Origin: JBEOJY01 sp040275305
GTDB taxonomy: Bacteria > Pseudomonadota > Alphaproteobacteria > UBA9219
Length of the DNA stretch: 55,577 nucleotides
Assembly (NCBI GenBank): GCA_040275305.1
Contig: JBEOJY010000035.1
Span: 1 to 55,577, forward strand
Reading direction: 5' to 3'
Shown: piece by piece, positions 44,401-53,249 of the stretch
How positions within the stretch are numbered: position 1 is the stretch's first letter
Layout of the letters: every line of letters begins with the position of its first letter
Translations under genes and position numbers: made by a program
The notes under the pieces: model-generated
The model's database searches: none
Told to the model about the DNA's origin: nothing
What the model saw: only the letters and a program-made list of their open reading frames with translations

Positions 44401-44401
44401 C

Positions 44402-45817
44402 ATGCGCTATCTTCCCCTGACTGATGACGACCGTCGCGCGATGCTCCAGACCATTGGCGTGGCGGAAGTTGAGGATTTGTTTTGCGATGTGCCTGCGGCG
44501 GCGCGGCAGAACGGGCCGTTTGCGGGACTGCCTTCGCATCTGCCGGAGCATGAGGTCGAGCGACTGATCGGCGCGATGGCGGCCAAGAATCTTCCGGCCA
44601 GCGCTTGCCCGTCCTTTCTTGGCGCTGGCGCTTACCGTCACCATGTCCCGGCGATTGTCGATCATTTGATACAGCGTGGCGAGTTTCTTACGTCCTATAC
44701 GCCGTATCAGCCGGAAGTCAGTCAGGGCACCTTGCAGGCGCTTTTTGAATTCCAGACCTTCGTTACGATGCTGACAGGCATGGAGGTCGCCAACGCCTCG
44801 ATGTATGACGGGGCGACGGCTTGCGCCGAAGCGGTCGCCATGGCCAACAGGATCACGCAGCGTAAGCGCGTCGTGGTGTCGGGCGGTCTGCATCCGCACT
44901 GGCGCGAGACCGTGGCGACGATGGCGAAGATGACTGGCTACGAGACGCGGCTTGCGCAGCCCCTGCTTCCGCCTCAGGCGGAGGAGCTCGCACATGAAGT
45001 TGATTCACTAACGTCTTGCATCGTTGTGCAGAATCCAGATGTCTTTGGGCAGTTGCGCGATTACAGCGCGTTGGCCGAGGCGTGCCATGCGCAAGGCGCG
45101 TTGTTGATCGTGGCGGTCACGGAGGCGGTTTCGTTCGGTTTGATCTCTTCGCCCGGCACAATGGGGGCGGATATCGTCGTGGCGGAAGGGCAAAGCCTTG
45201 GAAATTCCTTAAGCTTCGGGGGGCCTTATCTGGGCTTGTTCGCGTGCCGCGAGAAGCATATGCGACACATGCCGGGGCGAGTCTGTGGCCAGACGGTGGA
45301 TGCGGAAGGCAAGCGTGGATATGTTCTCACCCTTTCGACGCGCGAACAGCATATCCGGCGCGAGAAGGCCACCAGCAATATCTGCACGAATTCAGGTCTT
45401 TGCGCACTAGCGTTCACGATTCATCTCAGCCTTCTGGGCGAAGAAGGATTCAAGCGACTCGCCGCGTTGAATCACGCAAAAGCCTGTCAATTGGCCGAGC
45501 GGTTGGCCACGATTCCGGGGATTCGCGTACTGAACGACAGTTTCTTCAACGAATTTACGGTTGAATTGCCGGAACCCGCCACCGAGATCGTCGAATCCAT
45601 GGCGATGAGGCGCGATAATCCTCTTCTGGCGGGGGTTCCGCTTGCGCGATTCTATCCAGAAAGGCGGGAGTTGGAGAGGCTCCTCCTCGTCGCCGTGACG
45701 GAACTTACGACAGACAAGGACATGGATGCTCTTGTTGAAGCGTTGCGCGAACGCATTCGGTCACGCGAGCGGGATGCGGCTAGCCCTTTGAGTATGCCTA
45801 TAAGCTGCGGCCATTAG
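44402..45817 (+). CDS. gcvPA: Glycine dehydrogenase (decarboxylating) subunit 1
   Basis: A 471-residue N-terminal half of the P-protein, which with gcvPB decarboxylates glycine and loads the H-protein. MRYLPLTDDDRRAML is the standard beginning, followed by FLGAGAYRHHVPAIVDHLI, FLTSYTPYQPEVSQGTLQALFEFQT and ANASMYDGATACAEA. A terminator T-run ends one base before the ATG, leaving no recognisable Shine-Dalgarno. The last 20 or so residues (SRERDAASPLSMPISCGH) look unlike the family and are read from DNA that overlaps an antisense gene, so the natural end may have been replaced. Confidence 0.94.
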   Translation: MRYLPLTDDDRRAMLQTIGVAEVEDLFCDVPAAARQNGPFAGLPSHLPEHEVERLIGAMAAKNLPASACPSFLGAGAYRHHVPAIVDHLIQRGEFLTSYTPYQPEVSQGTLQALFEFQTFVTMLTGMEVANASMYDGATACAEAVAMANRITQRKRVVVSGGLHPHWRETVATMAKMTGYETRLAQPLLPPQAEELAHEVDSLTSCIVVQNPDVFGQLRDYSALAEACHAQGALLIVAVTEAVSFGLISSPGTMGADIVVAEGQSLGNSLSFGGPYLGLFACREKHMRHMPGRVCGQTVDAEGKRGYVLTLSTREQHIRREKATSNICTNSGLCALAFTIHLSLLGEEGFKRLAALNHAKACQLAERLATIPGIRVLNDSFFNEFTVELPEPATEIVESMAMRRDNPLLAGVPLARFYPERRELERLLLVAVTELTTDKDMDALVEALRERIRSRERDAASPLSMPISCGH

Positions 45818-46573
45818 CCGACTATGCGCATGGGCCACTAGGCGAGCGGGGCTAATAGCTCCCGCCATTTCAAACACAGCGTTCTTCCATGATTGCAACA
45901 TACGGGAAGCCACAGCCTTGACTGCTTTCAGCTTCCGGGGATCTAGTTCCTCCGATGCGGCCTTTCTCCACGTCTCTAGCATACGAACTGGCAAAGAGGT
46001 CGGTCTTCTCAGCCCCTGTTCAACGATTGCATTACCAAGCATTGCGTTGATAATCCAAGGACTTGCCCCCATTTCGAACTTATGTCCTAACGCTTTGATG
46101 CGGGTCGTCATAGCTTTAGGCAATCTTCCTTTCGCTAGGGACGCATAGATTTCTTCCACGGGAGGGAGGCCGATGCTTCGCATATAAACATCATCCATTT
46201 TGCAGAACGTGTAAGATTGCTCCATATACGCAATTTTTGACGCAGATAGGGCCTTGCAACTTTGATCAAGACTTTTTTCCGTCTTGCCCATCATCGCGGT
46301 CAGCGCGATCAGCGCCGCTGTGTATTCCAATAGGGTCTGAAGATGTAGACAGCGACCTGCCGGATCGATTGCTTTGTCCATTCCGTCCCTGAGGGAAAGC
46401 ACGACCCCTCCAACGGCGCCGACAAACGCGGCAGGCAATGATCCGTGATATTGGAGCAGTTCGTCTGTCGAGCGAACGCCTTTATCGATCCATTTTTTCG
46501 CCACTCCACATGTGAGTTTTTTAAAATCGGCCACAGGAACCAGATACTTACTTTGCGCTTCGGACAATTCCAT
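45761..46573 (-). CDS. Hypothetical protein inserted between gcvPA and gcvPB
   Basis: A 270-residue protein of unknown function. GAGGAT precedes the ATG at proper spacing. It is mostly helical, with a hydrophobic segment LPAAFVGAVGGVVLSL (about 46-61) and LLEYTAALIALTAMM (about 81-95), which may be membrane-associated. The C-terminus is basic and Ala/Arg-rich. Its last 57 bases overlap the end of gcvPA on the other strand. Opposite orientation and unlike composition point to insertion into the gcv operon. No family is recognised. Confidence 0.65.
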   Translation of the reverse strand: MELSEAQSKYLVPVADFKKLTCGVAKKWIDKGVRSTDELLQYHGSLPAAFVGAVGGVVLSLRDGMDKAIDPAGRCLHLQTLLEYTAALIALTAMMGKTEKSLDQSCKALSASKIAYMEQSYTFCKMDDVYMRSIGLPPVEEIYASLAKGRLPKAMTTRIKALGHKFEMGASPWIINAMLGNAIVEQGLRRPTSLPVRMLETWRKAASEELDPRKLKAVKAVASRMLQSWKNAVFEMAGAISPARLVAHAHSRLMAAAYRHTQRASRIPLA

Positions 46574-46967
46574 GACACATCCTCAATAAATATAGTTATG
46601 AGTTTTTTGTGTTTTGTACCCGTCTCTAAAAATAAATGCTGCTCCTGAAACGCTGATGTTACAATGGTTTCAAATATTTTTTTTGTGTTTGCCGTTAACT
46701 ACTTTACATATGAATAGAATCGCGCAAGACGACGGCATGGTGTGCAATATTTCTCATGCCTATCAATTGGTTATACAACACCGCTTCCGGGTATGGTTAA
46801 CTGTTCACCTGTTTACCTTCCAGATGACAAGGCCATGCAAAGTCGGCAAGTGTGGCGCGATTGCACATGGCTGGATTGCGCTTTCCGGGTTCTCTGGTCT
46901 GAGTTATATAATACTGCGTAGCTGCGGTTCTTTCCGGTTTCTTCTTTTTTCTCTACAGGCTCTTCCC
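46574..46967. other. AT-rich gap before gcvPB
   Basis: A 394-base AT-rich stretch between the divergent unknown gene and gcvPB. The gcvPB frame is open across part of it, but those residues are hydrophobic and unlike P-protein, so it is treated as non-coding. Promoters for both flanking genes must lie here. No glycine-riboswitch pattern was recognised. Confidence 0.5.
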
Positions 46968-48521
46968 ATGACGATGAACACTCAAGGGCGTCCCTCGCAG
47001 CCTTCGGCTTCGTCCGCACATACATCCGTACCTTCGGCCCATCGCGGCATGATGCTGGAAGAACCGCTTTTGTTTGAGATGGGGGCGCCGGGGCGTTACG
47101 GGGTCGATCTTCCCAATATTCCCGACCGCCGCGAACGTCTCGGCGGCTTGAAACGCGAAGGCCAGATCGGCCTTCCCGGTCTTTCGGAGCCGCAGGTCGC
47201 ACGACACTTCACACGCCTGAGCCAGAAAAATTTTTGCATAGACAGCGTGTTTTATCCGCTTGGTTCCTGCACGATGAAGCATAATCCGCGCCTGAACGAA
47301 AAGGTGGCGCGGCTTCCCGGCTTTGCCGATCTTCATCCGCTGCAACCGGTCGGCACTACGCAAGGCGCGTTGGCGGCAATTCACGCGCTTGGCGAATGGT
47401 TGTTGGCGCTGACGGGCCTGCATGCCGTGACGTTGACGCCGGGCGCAGGGGCGCATGGCGAGTTTTGCGGCATGGCGACGATCAAGGCCGCTTTGGCCGC
47501 ACGGGGCGAAGGGCCAACCCGCACCCGCGTGCTCGCGCCCGAATCCGCGCATGGAACCAATCCCGCAACAGCCGCTATGCTGGGGTTCACGCTTGATCCC
47601 GTCCCCGCCAATGCGGAAGGGAGGGTCGATCTTCATGCGCTCAACGCCAAGCTTGGTTCCGATGTCGCCGCGATTATGATTACCAATCCCAACACTTGCG
47701 GATTGTTCGAGCGCGATTTGCCCACTATCGCCGAAGCCGTCCATCGCGCTGGCGCTTTCGTTTACTGCGACGGCGCGAATTTCAACGCGCTGGTCGGGCG
47801 CGTGAAGCCAGCCGATCTTGGTATCGACGCGATGCATATCAATTTGCACAAAACTTTTTCGACGCCGCATGGCGGCGGCGGTCCCGGCTCCGGCCCGGTG
47901 GTCGTCACCAAGCAGCTTGCGCCGTTCTTGCCCTTGCCGCGCATCGAGTCCCTGCCGGGCGGATTCATGCTTGTCGAGGATGCGGCTGGACCCGGCGCAA
48001 CGCAGGCCTTTGGGCGGCTTAAAGCGTTTCACGGGCAAATGGGCATGTTTGTTCGCGCTCTGGCCTATATCCTCAGCCACGGCGCGGACGGACTAAGGCA
48101 GGTTTCAGGGGACGCGGTGTTGAACGCCAACTACATTCTCGCCTCTTTGCAAGATGCGCTTAGCGCCCCCTACCCCGGCCCCTGCATGCACGAGGCTTTG
48201 TTCGATGATCGGTTTCTTAAGGATACAGGCGCGACGACATTTGATCTCGCGAAGGGGCTGATCGACAAAGGGTTTCATCCGATGACGATGTATTTCCCGC
48301 TCGTCGTCCATGGCGCGATGCTGATCGAGCCGACCGAGACGGAGGACAAGACGACTCTCGACGGTTTCATCGCGGCGTTGCGCGAGCTGGCGCAAATGGC
48401 CAAAGAAGGGCAAGCGGAAGCTTTGCGGCAGGCTCCGCGCCATACTCCGCGTCGGCGTCTTGACGAGACACGCGCGGCGCGAGAGCCCATTTTGAGATGG
48501 AAACGCGAAGGGCGCTTATAA
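46968..48521 (+). CDS. gcvPB: Glycine dehydrogenase (decarboxylating) subunit 2
   Basis: A 517-residue C-terminal half of the P-protein, holding the PLP site: the cofactor Lys is Lys295 in INLHKTFSTPHGGGGPG. Other landmarks are FYPLGSCTMKHNPR, TPGAGAHGEFCGM, PESAHGTNPATAAM and TNPNTCGLFE. The first 35 residues, rich in Ser, Gln and Pro, precede the usual start region LLFEMGAPGRYGVDLP. The ATG at 46968 has an AGG about 8 bases upstream; the ATG at 46974 is an alternative. It is separated from gcvPA by 1.15 kb that includes an antisense gene. Confidence 0.94.
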   Translation: MTMNTQGRPSQPSASSAHTSVPSAHRGMMLEEPLLFEMGAPGRYGVDLPNIPDRRERLGGLKREGQIGLPGLSEPQVARHFTRLSQKNFCIDSVFYPLGSCTMKHNPRLNEKVARLPGFADLHPLQPVGTTQGALAAIHALGEWLLALTGLHAVTLTPGAGAHGEFCGMATIKAALAARGEGPTRTRVLAPESAHGTNPATAAMLGFTLDPVPANAEGRVDLHALNAKLGSDVAAIMITNPNTCGLFERDLPTIAEAVHRAGAFVYCDGANFNALVGRVKPADLGIDAMHINLHKTFSTPHGGGGPGSGPVVVTKQLAPFLPLPRIESLPGGFMLVEDAAGPGATQAFGRLKAFHGQMGMFVRALAYILSHGADGLRQVSGDAVLNANYILASLQDALSAPYPGPCMHEALFDDRFLKDTGATTFDLAKGLIDKGFHPMTMYFPLVVHGAMLIEPTETEDKTTLDGFIAALRELAQMAKEGQAEALRQAPRHTPRRRLDETRAAREPILRWKREGRL

Positions 48522-48573
48522 TCAGCGCTTTTCTTTTTGCATTGTTGCCGTTTTTTGTTATGTGCTCTTTTTC

Positions 48574-49482
48574 ATGGCCGTCATGCATCCGCCTCAGTTA
48601 TCCGAACGCGTACTCAACAATCCGCGCCTGCGCGGAGAGGTCAAGGTTTATTGGGCCTTGTACGCTTTGCCTGATGAATTTGAGGTCTTCTATAATCGTA
48701 GCGTTTCAAGGGACAGCGCGGCGCAGGCTTATTCGCGGCGCATAGATTTCGTTGTGCTTCATGAAAGGCTTGGTTTTCTCGCCATCGAGGTCAAGGGAGG
48801 CAAGATCAGGATCGGCGATGACGGAGAGATTCAACAGTATCATCCCTCAAACGATGCATGGGCGACGATCAATCCTTATCGACAGATAGAGCTCTCAACC
48901 ATGGAGTTGATCCGTAACGCCAAGGCGGATGGCGCGAATTATTACATCGTGGGCAACACATGTGTTGTTTTCCCGGATTCTTTGCGTAAAGATATTACGG
49001 ATATGCCGAACCGTCTTCCCAACGGGACATTGTGCGCCGAGGATCTTGAGATCATCTCCGCGCAAATGAAGACGCTTTTTTCCAAGAACTGGCGTGATTG
49101 CGTATGGAAAAGAGACGCATTCCTCGACATGCGGAGGCGGCTTAACAATATGCCTGAGTCTTCGCGCCCCATGCATGTTCGCAATTCTTCCTACCAGCAT
49201 CGCGACAAGGTTCGGGCACAACGCTCCTCTTCAGAATCGAGACTCGCCCGGACGGTTAGCGCGAACCATCACGCCTCCGCATATACGCCTTCAACCTACG
49301 AACGCCCTCCATCATCCGCTCATGTTCATCGCTCTCGCGCACATGCGTCTTCTAAGCTGACCACTTACCTGCGCAGCGACAAGTTTCTTGCCATGCTTAA
49401 TAGATTGGTATTTCTTGCCCTGTCGGTGCTGATCTTGTTTGTCGCGCTTCTTCTGGTTCGCAGGATTCACGGGCACTCTTGA
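48574..49482 (+). CDS. NERD-domain protein with C-terminal membrane anchor
   Basis: A 302-residue protein. Residues 15-125 match the nuclease-related domain: RLRGEVKVYWAL, RRIDFVVLHERLGFLAIEVKGGKI, with the Asp and Glu-x-Lys of a restriction-endonuclease-like core. The middle (about 195-265) is low-complexity, rich in Ser, Arg and His. The C-terminus has one hydrophobic segment (LVFLALSVLILFVALLLV) as a likely tail anchor. No catalytic function has been settled for most NERD proteins. No Shine-Dalgarno is obvious, so the start among 48562, 48574 and 48583 is uncertain. Confidence 0.8.
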   Translation: MAVMHPPQLSERVLNNPRLRGEVKVYWALYALPDEFEVFYNRSVSRDSAAQAYSRRIDFVVLHERLGFLAIEVKGGKIRIGDDGEIQQYHPSNDAWATINPYRQIELSTMELIRNAKADGANYYIVGNTCVVFPDSLRKDITDMPNRLPNGTLCAEDLEIISAQMKTLFSKNWRDCVWKRDAFLDMRRRLNNMPESSRPMHVRNSSYQHRDKVRAQRSSSESRLARTVSANHHASAYTPSTYERPPSSAHVHRSRAHASSKLTTYLRSDKFLAMLNRLVFLALSVLILFVALLLVRRIHGHS

Positions 49483-49516
49483 ATCCGCAGATCTTCGGAT
49501 TCCTCGGGAGCCAAGC

Positions 49517-50371
49517 CTATTCCTTTTTCAATCCCGCGAGGAAGCTCCCGCGAGGGCCGAGCATGACGGAAAGCAGGCAGACGACTCCGCATACCATCAC
49601 AACCACGGGGCCAGACGGCGTGTTGGTGTGATAGGAAATCAGCAACCCAGCGTAGGACGAGGCGATGGCTATTACCACGCTGAGTAGGATTGCCCCGTTG
49701 ATGTGCCGCGTCCAGAATCCAGACGCGATGGCGGGAAGCAACAGCAAGCCCAGCGCCATCAATGTCCCCAGCGCCTGAAACGCGGCGACAAGGTTGATGA
49801 CGAAAAGCATGAAGAATATTTGCCTAGTCCAGCGTCCCCGCCCGGAAGCCATCAGGAAATCCGGATCGAAGCAATCCAGCACGAGGCCACGATAAATGAA
49901 GGCCAGCGCGTAAAGCGTCATGATCGCCACTCCGGCGATGAAGCACAGGCCTTCGCTGTCAATCGCGAGGATGTCGCCAAACAGCATATGCAGCAGGTCG
50001 ATGTTGCTGCCTTTCAGCGACAGCAGCACAATCCCGGAGGTCAGCGATAGCAAAAACAGCAGCGTGAAGACGGAATCTTCCTTGATCTTCGTGTGGCGGC
50101 TCAAGAAGACGGACAACAACGCGACGAGGCACCCGGCCACAAGGCCTCCTATCGTCAGAGACCATACCCCTAGTCCCGCAATCAGGAACGCGGCAGCGAC
50201 TCCCGGCAGGATGGCATGGCTCATAGCATCCGAGACTAACGCCATGCGCCTTTGGTTCATAAAGAAGCCAAGAGGGGCGCCACCGACGGACAAAATTACG
50301 CAAGCTATCAGCGCGCGCTGCATGAAAGCGAAATTCGAGAAAGGCTCTATAAGCGCGGATTCAATGGTCAT
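49517..50371 (-). CDS. znuB: Zinc ABC transporter permease
   Basis: A 284-residue ABC-3 family permease with about eight membrane segments. Key parts are CVILSVGGAPLGFFMNQRRMALVSDAMSHAILPG (N-terminal conserved loop), LLHMLFGDILAID, and LGTLMALGLLLLPAIAS. The ATG at 50371 begins MTIESALIEPF and overlaps the 3' end of znuC by 11 bases. The longer open frame to 50488 is only znuC read in another frame. With znuC and the divergent znuA it forms a full high-affinity zinc importer. Confidence 0.92.
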   Translation of the reverse strand: MTIESALIEPFSNFAFMQRALIACVILSVGGAPLGFFMNQRRMALVSDAMSHAILPGVAAAFLIAGLGVWSLTIGGLVAGCLVALLSVFLSRHTKIKEDSVFTLLFLLSLTSGIVLLSLKGSNIDLLHMLFGDILAIDSEGLCFIAGVAIMTLYALAFIYRGLVLDCFDPDFLMASGRGRWTRQIFFMLFVINLVAAFQALGTLMALGLLLLPAIASGFWTRHINGAILLSVVIAIASSYAGLLISYHTNTPSGPVVVMVCGVVCLLSVMLGPRGSFLAGLKKE

Positions 50372-51128
50372 GGCCGTGATGCGCGTGACTGGGGTCACGG
50401 TCCTCGCCTGCGGTGCGCAATTCGGCCATGTCGAGGTCGAACGACAACAGTTTTTGTTCAAACATTTTATGCGTGTGGCCGCTGCCAAGGCATTTGCCTT
50501 GCAGCACCATTGAGTCGGGGAAATATTTTTGAATCAGCAGCAAGTCGTGAAGGACGCAAATGACTGTGCGTTTTTCCTTGTGCCATTTCAGCAGAAGCTT
50601 GATCAGACGCGACGTGGTTTCCGCATCGACGGCGGTGAATGGCTCGTCGAGCAGGATCACGGATGCGTTTTGAACAATCACTCGCGCAAATAGCACGCGC
50701 TGAAATTCGCCGCCAGATAGACCGCCAATTTCACGTTCCGAAAAACCATCAAGCCCCACTTCACGCAGCGCCTTTCGCGCCTCCGCGCGATGCTTGTCGC
50801 GGATGGACCGCTTTTCGCCAAGGCGAGGATAGTATCCCGTCAGCACGACTTCTTCGACGGAGATCGGAAAGTCGCGCAGAAGATGCGAGGCTTGCGGGAG
50901 ATAGGCCATCTGCGGCCTGCGGCCGTGCGCAAACGTAATTTCTCCGGAACTGGGGCGAATGACTCCCGCCAGCGTTTTGAGCAGCGTGCTTTTTCCCGAT
51001 CCGTTCGGACCTGCTACGGCGGTGAGCGATCCAGCATGGAACTGGCCTGATACGCTTTGCAGCGCATGGCGATTGCCGTAATGAACGGACAGGTCGCGCA
51101 CCGAAATCAGTGATTCCGTTGCTGACAT
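50361..51128 (-). CDS. znuC: Zinc ABC transporter ATP-binding protein
   Basis: A 255-residue ABC ATPase. It has Walker A AVAGPNGSGKSTLL, the Q-loop MAYLPQAS, the signature GGLSGGEFQRVLFAR, Walker B SVILLDEPFTAVD and the His-switch VICVLHDL. The C-terminus is His-rich (HAHHGHDH), consistent with zinc. A GTG lies immediately before the ATG chosen. The ATG overlaps the stop of a 29-codon reading frame (TGATG), a typical arrangement for translational coupling. Confidence 0.93.
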   Translation of the reverse strand: MSATESLISVRDLSVHYGNRHALQSVSGQFHAGSLTAVAGPNGSGKSTLLKTLAGVIRPSSGEITFAHGRRPQMAYLPQASHLLRDFPISVEEVVLTGYYPRLGEKRSIRDKHRAEARKALREVGLDGFSEREIGGLSGGEFQRVLFARVIVQNASVILLDEPFTAVDAETTSRLIKLLLKWHKEKRTVICVLHDLLLIQKYFPDSMVLQGKCLGSGHTHKMFEQKLLSFDLDMAELRTAGEDRDPSHAHHGHDH

Positions 51129-51217
51129 CACGCCACTACCATGCGTACGAGCGCTATGATCGCGAAGGAAAGACCCGTCGCGAGCAGCAGTCGTTTAGCG
51201 AGTGAAAAATCGAACAT
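51128..51217 (-). CDS. Possible 29-residue membrane miniprotein ahead of znuC
   Basis: The frame encodes MFDFSLAKRLLLATGLSFAI followed by IALVRMVVA and a TGA that overlaps the znuC start as TGATG. It would be a single-span hydrophobic peptide with a basic N-terminal flank. Only a weak AGAGAT lies upstream. It could be a leader peptide for znuC translation or a small regulator of the transporter. With so few codons it could also be chance. Confidence 0.4.
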   Translation of the reverse strand: MFDFSLAKRLLLATGLSFAIIALVRMVVA

Positions 51218-51259
51218 TGGGCATTATCTCTTGTTGTTGCCTGCCGTTCAAGCACTGGC

Positions 51260-51300
51260 TTGACACTCTATTTGTTATCATATAACTTTTATGGTTATAA
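51260..51300. promoter_or_regulatory. Divergent zinc-cluster promoter with Zur-box candidate
   Basis: GTTATCATATAAC (51274-51286) is a perfect inverted repeat with a three-base centre and resembles Zur boxes built on GTTATA/TATAAC arms. A TTGACA at 51260-51265 and TATAAC at 51281-51286 could serve as promoter elements for znuA, although the spacing is only 15 bases. The box lies between znuA and the znuCB side, and a Zur gene is in the cluster. Confidence 0.65.
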
Positions 51301-51340
51301 AGTTACATTAATGTTTCCGCAACCCTCTTTCGGATCCCCC

Positions 51341-52285
51341 ATGAAACGCATTCTTATGGCCATATGTTGGGCAATTATTACGTGCCTTCCCAGTTACGCG
51401 CACGCCGCATCGACGCCCATACGGGTCGTCGCGACATTTAGCATATTGGGCGATATGGCGCGGCAAATCGGCGGGGATTCCGCAGTTATTAAAACATTGG
51501 TGGGGCCCGATGGCGATGCGCATACGTATAAGCCGACTCCCCACGACTCTCTGGCTTTGGCCTCTGCGGATTTGGTCATCGTCAACGGTTTTGGGATGGA
51601 AGGATGGATTGACAGGCTCGTTTCTGCATCTGGTTTCAAGGGGCGCGTCGTGATCGTCAGCGAAGGCGTTTCGCCCCGCCAAATAGATGAGGAGGATGGA
51701 GCTGACGGGAGTCATGGCCACCACCATGGCAACATTCATGGTGGAAAGGCTATTGATCCTCACGCATGGCAGGATATTTCTAATGCTAGAATCTATGCGC
51801 GTAACATCGCTGCGGCACTTGTTAAGGTTAGGCCATCGGATTCCGCCACGATCATGGCGCGCGCTGCGTCCTACGACGCCGAGCTTGAAGCGCTCGACAG
51901 ATGGGTCAAGGCGGAGATTGGCTCCATCGCACCGCAGAAACGCAAAATCATAACAAGTCATGACGCGTTTGGCTATTTCGGAGCGTCTTACGGCGTTAGC
52001 TTCTTATCTCCTCAAGGCCTTAGTACCGAAGTCGAGCCGACCGCCACGGAAGCCGCCAAACTCATTGAACAAATGAAAACCGAAAAAATTAAGCGCGTAT
52101 TCTTTGAAAGCATGGCTAGCCCTAAGCTAGTTAAGCAATTGGCGAAAGATGCTGGCGCGAGCGTTGGAGAACCCGTATATTCCGATGCGCTGTCAAAGGA
52201 AAGTGGCCCTGCCGCAACCTATGTCGCGATGATTCGTCATAATGTCACGTTATTTAAGGCCGCCATGGCTTTGAATGGACAATAA
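51341..52285 (+). CDS. znuA: Zinc ABC transporter substrate-binding protein
   Basis: A 314-residue periplasmic metal-binding lipocalin-unlike clamshell protein of the ZnuA (cluster 9) family. The signal peptide is KRILMAICWAIITCLPSYAHA. Zinc ligands are expected at GDAHTYKPTPHDS (about 67), DPHAWQDI (about 140) and TSHDAFGYFG (about 205), with an acidic residue at FFESMASP. A His-rich loop, GSHGHHHGNIHGG, sits between them as in zinc-specific members. The ATG at 51341 is favoured because it starts the signal peptide; 51311 is an alternative. It heads the plus-strand cluster. Confidence 0.93.
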   Translation: MKRILMAICWAIITCLPSYAHAASTPIRVVATFSILGDMARQIGGDSAVIKTLVGPDGDAHTYKPTPHDSLALASADLVIVNGFGMEGWIDRLVSASGFKGRVVIVSEGVSPRQIDEEDGADGSHGHHHGNIHGGKAIDPHAWQDISNARIYARNIAAALVKVRPSDSATIMARAASYDAELEALDRWVKAEIGSIAPQKRKIITSHDAFGYFGASYGVSFLSPQGLSTEVEPTATEAAKLIEQMKTEKIKRVFFESMASPKLVKQLAKDAGASVGEPVYSDALSKESGPAATYVAMIRHNVTLFKAAMALNGQ

Positions 52286-52355
52286 TCGGACATTCCTTCT
52301 TTTTTGTTACTGGCGGCCTTTGTGTTTGTCGTTTAACTTCTTGCGGAGATCAAAC

Positions 52356-53249
52356 ATGAGTGCCCATCGAATCGCGAAATTCGTAGCCCTGACGCTGCTT
52401 GCTCTTCCCCTTCTCTCCGCGCCCGCCGTTGCCGCCGTTGTCAGTCCGGCAAGCGATGAGCAAGAGGGACCGGAACATGGCAAGATTAATTCCCCCGACG
52501 CCACACCGGTCGATCCTGGGCATTTTGAAGCTGAGGCGATCTATTCCTACAATTCCGCGAACAGATCATGGAACAATAACGGGGATGGCACCTCGCGCGG
52601 CTTGATTTCCGAACATGCGGCGGAATTCTCTTTTACGGCGGGACTTATCAACAATCTCGATGTGGCCGTAAGCTCCAGCTACAACTGGCTACACGACAAG
52701 GATAACGATTTCGACGGCGACGGCAATACCGGCCCCACGACAGGGGATGCGATCGGCGATCTGGATGTCAGAGCCCGTTATCGATTTATCCAAAGCGAGG
52801 CGTATAATCTTGACGTCGCGTATATTGGCGGATTGACGATTCCGACTGGAACGCGCAGCGGGGATTCGCGTCTTGGCACTAGTCAGGAATACTGGAGTCT
52901 CAACCAGACTGTTGTCGCGAGCAAGGACTGGGGCAAATGGACCGCGAACATTGATGCAGGATTTGCCCTGCCCTTTGGTGACAGGAAAGGCGCGGCGAGA
53001 GGGACTTTCAACTCAGATCTGGCGGGCGGCTACCAAGCGCTCCCGTGGCTGCAACCAGAACTGGAGCTGAATTACAGCCGCGATTTCATCTCTGCGGCTG
53101 ATGATTCCGAAGTCCTCGCGGTTACGGCTGGTTTGGTCATGCCTATTTCTGAACGTCTTCGCATCAACACGGGAATCCAGCAGGCTTTCTGGGGAAGAAA
53201 CACAGACAAAACGACGACGTATTCTCTAGCAGCCAAGGTCGCGTTTTGA
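52356..53249 (+). CDS. Outer-membrane beta-barrel protein of the zinc cluster
   Basis: A 297-residue protein with a signal peptide (FVALTLLALPLLSAPAVAA) and regular amphipathic strands with turns such as SYNWLHDKDNDFDGDGNTG, ending SLAAKVAF with a C-terminal Phe as outer-membrane barrels do. It resembles the transporter-like barrels often annotated next to metal or phenolic gene clusters. GGAG lies before the ATG. Placed between znuA and the DUF1007/NicO genes, it may let zinc or a zinc complex pass the outer membrane. That role is an inference from context. Confidence 0.78.
   Translation: MSAHRIAKFVALTLLALPLLSAPAVAAVVSPASDEQEGPEHGKINSPDATPVDPGHFEAEAIYSYNSANRSWNNNGDGTSRGLISEHAAEFSFTAGLINNLDVAVSSSYNWLHDKDNDFDGDGNTGPTTGDAIGDLDVRARYRFIQSEAYNLDVAYIGGLTIPTGTRSGDSRLGTSQEYWSLNQTVVASKDWGKWTANIDAGFALPFGDRKGAARGTFNSDLAGGYQALPWLQPELELNYSRDFISAADDSEVLAVTAGLVMPISERLRINTGIQQAFWGRNTDKTTTYSLAAKVAF

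Noticed and set aside
46614..46967. 118-codon extension of gcvPB
   Set aside because: Hydrophobic and unlike P-protein; a more likely start lies at 46968.
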